A DNA stretch of 64,000 nt from positions 91,224,995 to 91,288,994 of the forward strand of contig NW_026262690.1 in NCBI RefSeq assembly GCF_021869535.1, read 5' to 3'. Position numbers and translations under genes: made by a program. Under the pieces are notes generated by a model. It did no database searches. It saw nothing but the letters and a program-made list of their open reading frames with translations, and was not told where the DNA came from. Shown here in pieces: positions 23,124 through 33,170 of this stretch; within the stretch, counting starts at the first letter, position 1; the number at the start of each line of letters is the position of its first letter. The DNA comes from Mytilus californianus (taxonomy: Eukaryota; Mollusca; Bivalvia; Mytilida; Mytilidae).

Positions 23124-23344
23124 AATAGAAAGTCAATGATATTTGGTATGCAGTTGTATTAGCATATAGGTACATTTCCATACATATTATTTGACCTTGC
23201 ACCTTAGTCATGCTTTATTGAATTGATTTTTTTTTCATCTTTTACATATGTTGGTGTATATTGTCATTTTCATTTCAGCATTTGCAATTTATTATTAGAT
23301 TACATACAGGAGAGACAAATCTCTGTATTTCAATATGTATTACC

Positions 23345-23960
23345 GTTTTTGTTTTTTTTCCAGGAGCGATAATAGATGGAGAGAAATTGCACATAGAAAA
23401 ATGATCTTCGAAAGAGTCAACATGGTCGAAAACTTCAGTTGACCCTTTTTTAGAAGGTTTTGCAGGATAAAGACCATTTGTTTACACATTTTTTTTTCGA
23501 TTTTTGCAGAAGCCATAATAGAAAGAAGGAAATTTAAAAAAAAACCCCAAAAAATGGTTCAGCAAAATAAGATCTATAAATAAGTCAAGATTATAGAAAT
23601 CGTTAATTGACCCCATACAGAAATTATTGACATTGAAAGACACTTTTTACCCATTTTGTCCATTTTCGTCAAAATCTTTAGTAAATAGGAAGAAACAATG
23701 ATCATCAAAATAAGATCTACAGTCATACGAGTCAAATGGTTGAAAATGTCAGTTTCTTATATATGAGTTATTTCCTCTGGAATAAATCTAAACTATAATA
23801 GATAGGTAGAAACCGTAAACAGCAAAAATGATCAGCAATACCAGATCTAAAAACAATACAAAATTGAACGAAATCTTTGGATGACATTTTTTATAACTTA
23901 TTTACCTTCCATGACTATTTTGGACTTATTTCGAGTCTTTTGCTAATTATCTCTAAAACT
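23345..23960 (+). repeat. Dispersed repeat, same family as 20,560-21,040
   Basis: Repeated phrases 'aagatctataaataagtca' and 'gataggtagaaac' at roughly 170-bp spacing. Non-coding. Confidence 0.65.
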
Positions 23961-24970
23961 AAAATATATAGGCAGTACCTTCGAAAAGCAAAATGTCGAT
24001 AGGTTAGCGAATAAGGCTCTTTTATGTATGTATATATAATTTTATATATATCCAGAAAATCGCTTCGTAGTACGTTCATTTATCTGTTGTGTGTGTCTGT
24101 TTACCTTGATTTTGGTCAGTCGGTTATAAGTCTTACATATAAGAGCTATAAGAGCTCATCGATGCTTCATTTCAATGCATGAGTATCCGAATGTCAACAA
24201 AGATTTACTTGATTGCTATATATTGAGGCTATAAGAAAGCTTAGATAGAGAAGTTAAAGATAAGGCATCTGTGAGTAATTTCCTCGAATTCTAAGAAACT
24301 AATCACGTGGTTCAACCCTCGAGATTAGTTGTATCAATATTCTTTTCTTCTTTTTTTTATTTGGGGGAGGGAGCATTTTGCAATATGCAGCAGTTTCTAA
24401 GCAATCCTGTATATAATTGTATATAATCTTGAAAGGATATAGAGGATATTCGTTTACGATTTCGAACTATGTGGTACTGCACAAAATGCTTATCTGTAGC
24501 GTTCAGTTGTCACATATAATACTGCATTGACATCGTAAGTTATGGTCTCTATTGCAATGAACCCATATCATATGATACAAAAATGGTATCTGCATGGAAT
24601 TAAACATATAACATGTAAATGACCAACATCCAATCAACATTTTACCAAATATCTAACTTATCATTTTTACTAACAATATTCCACATCTTGAAATTTATGT
24701 TTTTGTATCTTAATTGAAATATCTCCATATAGAAGAAGTTGGTTGTAATCCTTCTAGCTATTCATATTCCAACAGACGGTAAATAGACTGTCACAGTTTT
24801 GTTGATTTAAGATCGTATACTCTCTCCTCCTCCATCATTTTAACATCTATTCATAGAAAAGCAGTTCTTTTAGTATATGAATTATTTAATCTTAACTAGA
24901 ACAATAAGCCTAAAAATCTAACGTCCTTGCATAGGTTATTGAAATAAAACAGCAATAGGTAAATTTTTAA
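23961..24970. other. Unassigned DNA downstream of the acidic-protein gene
   Basis: AT-rich with no ORF or repeat recognised. Confidence 0.4.
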
Positions 24971-24973
24971 CTA

Positions 24974-24979
24974 TTTATT
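24974..24979 (-). promoter_or_regulatory. Poly(A) signal AATAAA
   Basis: AATAAA on the minus strand, 189 nt after the stop codon of the gene at 25,168-26,178. The implied 3' UTR of roughly 200 nt is AT-rich and contains ATTTA pentamers, a feature of unstable mRNAs. Confidence 0.55.
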
Positions 24980-25167
24980 TTTGCACTATTTCATAACATA
25001 TAAACAATAACAAAGTCTTTTAACAAACATTTTGCACTAGTAATAACATTTCAGCACCATAAAACTGAAGCACCATTCGTCATATCGCACTGTTCTACAA
25101 TATATATTTGAGCAAGTTGAGTAAAATAAATCCTTATATAGCATGAAAACAGTTATTACCGTTAATG

Positions 25168-26178
25168 TCATTGATTGTGGTTAAATAACCCATCTAGCAC
25201 TGAAAATAAATCTTCATCATCACATGTGAATGCTTGTCGGCGTTTAGCTGGGTGATTATCTTCTTCGTCCGAGAAAAGTCGACGCTTAGTACCCCTCTTT
25301 TTCTTGTCGACGCGAGACAAGGTTGTCCGCTCTGGGGTTTGTTCTTCAGCATTTCGTAACGATGTCGTGATATCGGGTGTAAATAGGTCTGTGGTTGGTG
25401 CTATTCCGTCGAATAGGTATTCATCATCGATACTAAGTGTGGTAGAACAGTTGGAAAAATCATCATCTGTGTTTGATGGTGTTGTAGAGTAAACTGAGTT
25501 TTCTTCATCGCTATCATCAAGAATTTCATCTATAAAACTGTCTGTTTCGCTGCACTCTAAGTCTGTACATGATTCTGAAAAAAAGGAAATAATTTTTATT
25601 ACACAGGTACATGTAAGTAAGTGTATACAAGTCAATTTGCTTGGTTATGTAATATTAAATTTAAAATTTTCCTAAATTTTTTTTTTTGTAACATGAAAAA
25701 TGAGTATAAACTGGGACCATATAGTTCTAGATGTAAAGCAGTTTTTTTTTCATGTTGATTGTTTAATATATTGCATCGAATGTTTTATACGTAAATGTTC
25801 TTCAAATTCTATTGCAAAAACAGGATGTTTTTTTCGCATGCGATTACGTAATTCGTGTTTTGTTTTTTTTTGTTCGTTTTTTTTTTGAGAATATTTTGCA
25901 TGTATCTTTTATTGTAATAATTTTTTTTATATGTTTTTCCTTTCAATATAGATAATAATATCTTTTTCATACGAACCTATCAATTCTTGTAATTCAGCAT
26001 ATGAATCCTGTTGACATATACAACTACCGCGTGTGTGTATCAGTAATGATGGTTGGAGTCTGGCTATAGGATCATTGAGTCCAGGAAACATTGTCATATC
26101 CAAATCATATTCATAGTCCGTATCAACTGTAAGAGGTGTTATTAATTCGCTTATCACTTTTACTTCCATCTTGAGCAT
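25168..26178 (-). CDS. Acidic nuclear-type protein with LxCxE and KRRLF motifs, two exons
   Basis: Minus strand, exons 26,178-25,977 and 25,574-25,168 (609 nt, 202 aa). The 402-bp intron has a GTTCGT donor and a TTTTTTTCAG acceptor, phase 1. The ATG at 26,178 is chosen because it follows a TATA box closely; a second in-frame ATG is at codon 4. Residues 17-32 are acidic/aromatic (DTDYEYDLDM). Residues 73-77 are L-E-C-S-E, an LxCxE pocket-protein (Rb family) binding motif, followed by a Ser-rich acidic cluster (DDSDEE) of the CK2 type. TP sites follow (TTP, FTP, QTP). A basic region from 158 (KKKRGTKRR) plus KRR at 178-180 looks like a bipartite NLS and contains KRRLF, a cyclin-binding (RxL) motif. 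The C-terminus is EDLFSVLDGLFNHNQ. No folded domain is recognised, and the protein is probably largely disordered. Inferred role: a nuclear regulator contacting Rb-type proteins and cyclins. This rests on short motifs only, and no family is assigned. Confidence 0.75.
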
Positions 26179-26221
26179 ACTGAATTTTGCGTGATTATGC
26201 CAAAAAACGTTTAAGTACCCG

Positions 26222-26269
26222 TATTTATAGACAATCCATAGAAGTTTTCTGATGCGGTCATTTGATTGG
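26222..26269 (-). promoter_or_regulatory. Core promoter: TATA and CCAAT boxes
   Basis: On the minus strand a CCAAT box (26,265-26,269) lies about 40 bp upstream of TATAAATA (26,222-26,229), and the ATG is 44 bp beyond the TATA box. The inferred start site near 26,195-26,200 leaves a 5' leader of only about 20 nt. The arrangement fits a short, sharply started inducible gene. This is inference from sequence only. Confidence 0.55.
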
Positions 26270-27410
26270 TCCTCGACAAATGTCGCATTGTTCTAAAAAT
26301 GTTAATTGCACTTTACACAAGTACTGGTAATTAGTCCGATAAACTGGAAATCTGTTTACAATACACGGGGTGACAAGAAACTCACTGGGCGTGGGATGGA
26401 TTACGTAATGACAAGCCGATGAATTAATTAGTACTTGGAATTTAAGTTGATCAAGTGATTATCGGCATAATTTCGAAAGCTTTCATCTGCCGCAGTGGGA
26501 AAACAACACAATTTTCCTACTGTTTAATTTAATTAATTTAAGACTTAAAATTGTATTAACATTTCGGGGATTGAAACAAACTGTGTGGCTAATATTTAAG
26601 AAAATATGAATAAATAAAATTTAATAATATTGTGGTATTTTTTTCTAAAATTTGTATCAAAACAGTTGTATGAACTTTTTGTTGAACATAGTACAATTAG
26701 AGATATAAAAATAAGAAGATGTGGTATGATTCCAACTTGATTATTTCTGGAGATTTGACACCTATGGATCCCTAGACAATTTCTAGATATCAAAGGCATC
26801 ATTGATCATACACTAGTATATTTTCTTCAATGGATTTGTTATCATATAAGCTATTTTTTTACTTCAAACTTTGATAGGATTTTTGTCAGAGGCTTTTTTT
26901 ATGAACTAAATTAATAGACCGGAAAATTATTCAAACAACAATTCATTGTACTATCTTATTCAAAGAGCTGATTTAGAGCTTGTCTGTTGAATTCCGGAAC
27001 TGTTCTACATTCAAACAAATAAGAGCTTTTCCAAGGATTTATTTGTTTTTAGTTCATAGAGTGTTTAATGACCTCTCAGTTATCTTGTCCAAATCATTTT
27101 TGGTTTTGTCCTTGTGTGGAATTGGTGAACATAACAAATCATTGAGTGTATCTGGTTGACATAATTGTTATGGTATAGCAAATGTCTATATTTACTATTG
27201 TATGTTGCCGCCTGCTAATTGAAAGTCTTTTGATTTTGAGTGTCATTGGGTTTCTGTTTCACTGATGTATAGACCACACCTCCTTTAGTAAAGATAAAAT
27301 GTATATTTTAGGGTTAACAGACGATTGTATTTTCACATTGATACTTTCACAACTTTTTTTCTTCAAATATTTCTTTTTCAAATTAAAATGTTTTTAATAT
27401 CATCATGATG
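26270..27410. other. Unassigned DNA
   Basis: No gene seen. A fragment of the mussel-type repeat end ('agaagatgtggtatgatt') is at about 26,714-26,731. Confidence 0.4.
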
Positions 27411-27415
27411 ATATA

Positions 27416-27517
27416 CAGAAATGCCATCCTCGCTGGCCAAGGGTTAAGATCCAGTTCCCTCATGGAGAGGAGGGGACTGGATCGTAACCCTTTACTAGCA
27501 AAGATGCAGAAAGGCAT
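27416..27517. repeat. Imperfect palindrome, arms about 44 bp
   Basis: Left arm 'ccaagggttaagatccagtt' and right arm 'actggatcgtaaccctt' pair around 'ccctcatggagaggagggg'. Pairing continues outward (atgccatcctcgctgg with ctagcaaagatgcagaaagg) with mismatches. It probably is a MITE or foldback remnant. Confidence 0.7.
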
Positions 27518-28716
27518 AAATTGAAAAAAAAAAGAAAAACATTTTTAAATAACTTTATTTCAAAATCTTGACTGAAATTTAGCAAACTTAATATGGTTAA
27601 CAATAAAAGCTCGACATTGAACAAATCTCTGGTTGGTCTTTATAATATTTCAAACACTACTCAATACAAAATACAAATATTTGCATAAGAATGGATACTG
27701 AATGATTGTTTTGAATTATCCATTGTATTTATCTGCTTTAATTTTTGGATACAAACAGATTACATTAGAATATAGCAAAGTACTCTCGACCAATGGAATT
27801 GTAGGATTGGATGCCTCTTAATTGTGAAGAATGAATGTAAATCATGTTCTTAGTAAGGGATTATCCTATTATTTGGGTCTACTTACAGTTTACAGTTCAA
27901 AACAAAGAGTTTCTATAAATGAGTTACAACTGCCCCGAAGCACATTTATCAGATTGAAAGGATTTATCACACAGTGATTGAAACTGACTAAAAATTGAAT
28001 TGTGAAACAAACAATAATCTCAAATAAGTTGAAGTTTACTGGTGCAGTAAAATTGGTACCGTGAATTTTATTATGAAAATATTAATAACTTCAAATTACT
28101 ATAAAATTAAACAATTATACCAAAGCAATGCAAAAAAAAAGAAAAAAACTTTCAGATAAAAAATAACCTAAATCTTTAGCTTTCCAAAACTTTGATTACT
28201 TGATCAGCGGTTGGGGAGAATAGTTATTTCCAATACATGTATTCCGATAAAAAAAACCCAGGAATTTAATTTTGAACATATTAAAAACTTTTAAGGGCAT
28301 TATTTTTGAACATTTCCCTGACATAATGAAAACAGTATTTGATGTAAAAAGCCGGACCAAATTATTGGCTGTGAAATAAAATTTAGTTGTAACTCAAATG
28401 TATTAATTGATATAAACTGTAAATAAAAAAAGGATAATTCCTCACTAAAATATTACATGATTTACATTCATACTCACAATCAGGAAACATACAATTCCTA
28501 CCTTTTCTTTCTACTGTTGTGTCACCTAATATCTATAACGCATTTTTTTTTTTTAAATATTTCCCAAATGATAAGAAAGTCCTCACATCACTAAAACTAA
28601 TCCATTGATGACATGCCGAAAAAGGAAGTCATGCATCAAATAAACATTGCACTGACAATGAAACTAATTCTTGAATAGATCATTTGAGCCTTGAGCACTT
28701 TACAATATTCTAAGTT
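27518..28716. other. Unassigned DNA
   Basis: AT-rich with no ORF, repeat or signal recognised. Confidence 0.4.
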
Positions 28717-28805
28717 TGTAAGAGAATGATAATCCCTTACTTCATGATAAGTACTCGCTAACGCTCGTACTTATTCATGAAGAAAGGGATTATCATTCTC
28801 TTACA
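28717..28805. repeat. Near-perfect 37-bp inverted repeat (hairpin)
   Basis: The arms 28,717-28,753 and 28,767-28,805 (TGTAAGAGAATGATAATCCC and its complement outermost, GTAC innermost) are nearly perfect around a 13-bp spacer. MITE-like. No coding content. Confidence 0.8.
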
Positions 28806-29049
28806 TATACTTAAACAAAAACAAAAAAGATATCTTGACCATAAATGACCACATTTATAAAAAGGGGGATGGTTGAAAACTAAAAAAAAAAATTGTTTAT
28901 ACTCTCCTTTTTTTCTTATTGTTTAAGAAGGTAAGATATCATTTATATGTCTTTTGGTTAATAATATTGTTGTAGATTCTTTTGTATGGAAACTTTGTGA
29001 AAAACAAGGCTATAGTATCTCTTCATGTTAGAACTTTACCTTTATTCTG

Positions 29050-29700
29050 TTAAGGATAAAATTGAAAATGGAAATAGGGAAAATGTCAAAGAGACAACAA
29101 CCCGACCAAAGAGCAGACAACAGCTAAAGGCCACCAATGGGTCTTCAACGCAGCGAGAAAATCCCGCACCCGGAGGATGTTCTCAGCTGGCCCCTAAATA
29201 AAATTGTGTACTAGTTCAGTGAAAATGGACGTCACACTAAACTCCAAAACATATAAATGAACTAAAATTAAAAAACATACAAGACTAACAAAGGCCAGAG
29301 GCTCCTGACTTGGGACAGGCGCAAAAATGCGGCGGGGTTAAACATATTTTGTGAGATCTCAACCCTCCCCCTATACCTCTATCCAATGTAGAATAAAGAA
29401 ACACATAGCAATACGCACAGTAAAACTCAGTTTAAAAGAAGTTCGAGTCCGATGTCAGAATAGGCAACAAAAGAAACTAAGCAAAATGACAATGATACAT
29501 AAATGAACAAAGGACTACTAGCAGTTACTGACATGCCAGCTCCAGACAAATACCGTAATTCTTTTTTCCAGATGAAATATTTCCAGAATATTTCTTCCAT
29601 TATATTAAAAGAAGATGTTTCCGAATTTTGTTTAAAAATAATCAAAACCTGGATAAATTCAAAATCCGGCAACAAACTAAACTAAATCAATTTTCGTATA
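29050..29700 (+). repeat. Mussel-type dispersed repeat, subfamily 1, long copy
   Basis: Opens 'aaaatggaaatagggaaaat', passes 'aatgcggcggggttaaaca' at about 29,327-29,345, and ends near 'cagttactgacatgccagct'. The right part resembles the end of 14,570-15,110, so the two subfamilies share a 3' module. The two small ORFs at 29,427-29,685 are shadows. Confidence 0.7.
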
Positions 29701-30650
29701 AGCATATTCGACAGCAGCTGCTCAGTTTGGGAAATAAATACATCAAAATAAATTGAAAATTTCTTATCTTCAAAAATTGATAAAAAGTGAAGTTCAAGTC
29801 TATTTGTCACTGATATAATTGATGATAAAAGGGAAACTAATCAAAATATGATATTAAATAAACGTCTTCGCATGCTAATTGGTTTTCAGAATGCTAATAA
29901 TTAGTGACAGCAATACCAACACATACAGGTTGCATGAACTAACGAAAGAAGAATCAATTAAAACAAACGTTGCTATTGATTCTGAGTTTTTTTCAAATTA
30001 GGGAAGGTAAAAAGATACAAATACAAAAATTATCGTCTAAAGACATTTATCTTTCTCTCTTGGACAAATATTGTTAGAAAACAGTAGGGTTTAAAAATGG
30101 GACAGACAGATTACTCAGGCTTGATGACCAACCAAAGAAAAGAGAAACAAAATGCTCCATTTCATTTTCAATATTGGCAATGTATCCTATTCAAAACCTG
30201 AAGTCATGACTTAATGGACAATATAAAATGTTTCTGTATCCGTCATTTTGAACTGTTCAATATTCTTCACATTGGATAAATAAGTCAGGTTTTAAAGCGA
30301 AAGTTTCTGTACGCCATTACATGTGTACACTACCAAGAATTTACTCCGACACTTTTATTGTACTTTTCTACCCTATTGTAAATCAGTACTGAACGGCTAC
30401 ATGGTAAAATTGTAATGTTGTACTTTTGGTAAATTCAGTACTGATTTTTTCGGTAATTTTTTTAAATCTTTTATTAATGGTACCTATCATATAGAGAACA
30501 TTATAAAATCAAAATATTCTCCAATTGTCAAACTAATACCAAACATGCAAAAGGCAAACATAAAATAAATCAAAATAATTCTAATTCATGCAAAACAGAA
30601 GCAAGCAATTAACAAATAAAAATATGGTAATCGCAAAAAGCAAAAAAAAA
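29701..30650. other. Unassigned DNA with a 14-bp inverted repeat
   Basis: AAATCAGTACTGAA (about 30,381-30,394) and TTCAGTACTGATTT (about 30,434-30,447) form an inverted repeat with a spacer of about 40 bp. Nothing else was recognised. Confidence 0.4.
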
Positions 30651-31440
30651 ATCAAAGTACTGAAGTACTGAACATCGGATGACCACAAGTTCTTGAGGAT
30701 GATCAAAAGCACTTGTCTCAGAAAAAAACAACATATCTCTTTACCTGAAACTAAGGTTAATGTACAGAGATATATTTTTTTCTGAGACAAGTTCGTGCGT
30801 GAATGATGAATAAATGACAGGAAATTCAACTTCACCGTAATAACTATTATATTGTAGTGATACAAATCAGTATACACTGATTTGTTGTTATATATTATAT
30901 TAGAATAACAGTTACATATATATATGATTTGCATCCATTTGTATATCATTCTATTCTACTATTCTAATAATAGTGCAATGCAAGTGCATGGTGGACACTT
31001 TTCTGTAAAAATTCGATTTTTCTAAGATTGGATACGAGTAGGCATTCATATTTTCCCGCAAAAACAATTACAGAGTTACCGGTTCTTGCCGGTATTGTCG
31101 TAAAACGTTCTTTGAGATATTCTTCCGCATGCTTTAACACACTTTTTCGGTACGTGTGCATTGATATTATCAATGATTTTTTACTTATATATATATATAT
31201 ATATATATCTAACTACAAAACATTTTCATATTATTAATTTATGTTGTAAACAAAAATATTGTTATCAGTATTCATTGAAGAGATTTATTTATATCAAACG
31301 ATAAGGAATGTTATTTTGCACTCGTTCATGTGCGCATATTTATCATGTTTATAGATCGGTTACAAACCCAAAACTAATTTACATAATGGAAATCTAGGCG
31401 ATAGCAATACATCGGAATGACCTCAAGGTCATCGCGATGT
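30651..31440 (-). repeat. Dispersed element U, copy 1, with a 69-codon ORF
   Basis: About 790 bp that reappears in inverted orientation at 43,452-44,275. One end is ATCAAAGTACTGAAGTACTG and the other is the TGACCTCAAGGTCA palindrome followed by ATCGCGATGT. A minus-strand ORF (31,173-30,964, 69 aa, with HTYRKSVLKHAEEYLKERF and VFAGKYECLL) is intact here but frameshifted in copy 2. I recognise no protein family. An A-rich tract follows on the plus strand, which could mark a retroposed 3' end. Confidence 0.7.
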
Positions 31441-31515
31441 AAAAAAAAAAAAAACGCACAGAAAAGCAAAAAAAAAGAAGAAAAAAAACCCAAAAAAAGA
31501 AAAAAAAAAAACCAA
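31441..31515 (+). repeat. A-rich low-complexity tract
   Basis: Runs of A broken by G and C directly after element U. The minus-strand Phe-rich ORF over it is an artefact. Confidence 0.85.
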
Positions 31516-32004
31516 CCAAAAATAAGCACACACAAAAAAACCAAATGCATATACAAAAAAGCTAGCATACATTGTATTATAAACTGAACACATTTTTACT
31601 TACTGTATTTTTATTTTAAACCTGAAATATATACATGTATAATGAGAATGTAATGTTAAAAAAATGCGTATAATTTGTTGATCAAACTAACTGATGGAAT
31701 GCACTGCAAAAAGTAAAATAGATGGTGAGAAAAAGAATATATATATACTTGTTAATTAAAATAAATCTCAAAGCAAGTCAATTTATTTTTCACAAATTAG
31801 ATTAATGGTGTTAACATGGAAGTAAAAAAGCTTAGTCATGCCAGTAACAGAGAGCCTCCCTCCTAAGAAACCAACTATCTTTCGAGTTTGTACGCGTTTC
31901 TAAGAGAAGACGAGTCAAAAATTTTGTGCTCAATTAAAAACTTTATTAAAGACTAAATGTTCCGTAAAGCTGAATTTTGACATAGACTACTACTTGTTTT
32001 TATA

Positions 32005-32115
32005 CAATCTAATTAAAATATAGAACTCGGATTTCGTTACATACGAAATATAACGAAATCCGAGATCTATATACGTAATATAACGAAATCCGAGTTCTAT
32101 ATTTTAATTAGATTG
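32005..32115. repeat. Palindromic MITE family P, copy 1
   Basis: Perfect arms of about 35 bp, CAATCTAATTAAAATATAGA.. to ..TAATTAGATTG, including ACTCGGATTTCGTTA. An extra internal copy of the arm end (TAACGAAATCCGAG) makes a triple structure. The second copy is at 42,907-42,998. Confidence 0.85.
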
Positions 32116-32159
32116 TTTTTTATGAAGAACTGTTAGAAAAATCCTGTAACGGGGTTATT

Positions 32160-32225
32160 AATATTGATTGATTGTTGATTGCAAAATGTTAATTGGCAAA
32201 TATTTCATGCATATTCAGGACGGGT
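32160..32225 (+). repeat. Fragment of a conserved mollusc repeat motif
   Basis: 'ttgattgattgttgattg' then 'ggcaaatatttcatgcatat' and 'tcaggacg'. Parts recur at 36,722-36,755 ('gcaaatatttcattaatatt') and in diverged form at about 63,357-63,400. Confidence 0.5.
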
Positions 32226-33120
32226 TGATGCTACCAACGACTTCGATTCAGTTATTCATTAATAAAACAAGTTGCTTTCTTTAAAAAAAGAAAAGCAACA
32301 CGTGAACACAAGACCGCTGACTGGTCACCAACATTTGTTGCTGAATTTTTGTTTGCTTTTGAATTGAAATTATTGACTGTGAATAGAATAAGATAATGAT
32401 GATGTTAAACACCTCTATCAAAAATATGTAATTGTGTGTAGATTCTTGCACAAGTCAGTTAAAAGCAATGTTGGATAGTTGTGAATAGAAAAGTGTATAA
32501 ATACATCTACGATTTGAATATTATACATTTTCAAGCTCGACTATTTTATTTATTACTTGGGAATGTACATAATTTTTTAATAACCCTTTTGCAAATCCCA
32601 GTTTCTACAAAGTGGATGTCTAATGCAAATTGCACAAACCAATCGCAATATAAATTTAAGCACTCAGTTTGCTTTATAATCTGGATGCATTTATTTTATC
32701 TATCATATCTTCATATTTTGTTTCCTGCATGGATGCCTTCAATTATTCTCAACTCGTTATTGAAGTTGTCTGTACTCATGGTAGATGCTGTATAATATAT
32801 AAATTTAAAGTCCAATTACCATGTGAAGTGAAACCCTGTGGCATGCAACTTCTAAGAAGGTTTCGTATATTTTTCCTGAGAGTAACACACCAGCTTCACT
32901 GGGACCTCTTATATAGAGACTTATTTTGGTCTCATAAAACATCTCAAATTTTAAGGATTTCCTGATTTAACTTAAATCAATCCAAATATCCTACAGGAAA
33001 ACTTGGTTTTGAAGAATATTTTATTTTCAGAAGTTTTATGAATACCTGACCATACTCTCAAAAGGACCAATTTATATAAAAAGATATGTAGATATAAAAA
33101 GGTACCAGGATTAAAATGTT
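32226..33120. other. Unassigned DNA
   Basis: Two overlapping plus-strand ORFs (32,481-32,965) lack any recognisable domain or splice support. Confidence 0.4.
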
Positions 33121-33121
33121 G

Positions 33122-33170
33122 TACGCCAGACGCGAGTTAAGTCTACAAAGAATCATCAGTGACGCTCGAT
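33122..33170 (-). ncRNA. Decayed hammerhead ribozyme
   Basis: Minus-strand sequence runs GCGTCA, CTGATGA, a TTCTTTGTAGAC stem-loop, TTAAC, TCGCGTC, TGGCGTA. It matches the hammerhead at 47,375-47,418 except that the catalytic GAAA is replaced by TTAA, so it should not self-cleave. It is followed by 'ttttaatcctggtacc', as in the intact relative. Confidence 0.75.

Larger units (their letters stand above)
21041..23340 (+). repeat. Dispersed repeat family S, split by a DNA transposon
   Basis: The flanks 21,041-21,129 ('ggggcgtcaacaatttgtta') and 23,127-23,340 ('ggtatgcagttgtattagc' to 'gagacaaatctctgt') line up with the continuous copy at 50,700-51,350. There 'ggaaactacttatgataaat' is uninterrupted where this copy carries 1,991 bp. 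Confidence 0.7.

Noticed and set aside
31374..31568. Phe-rich minus-strand ORF resembling a membrane segment
   Set aside because: Translation of an A-rich low-complexity tract.
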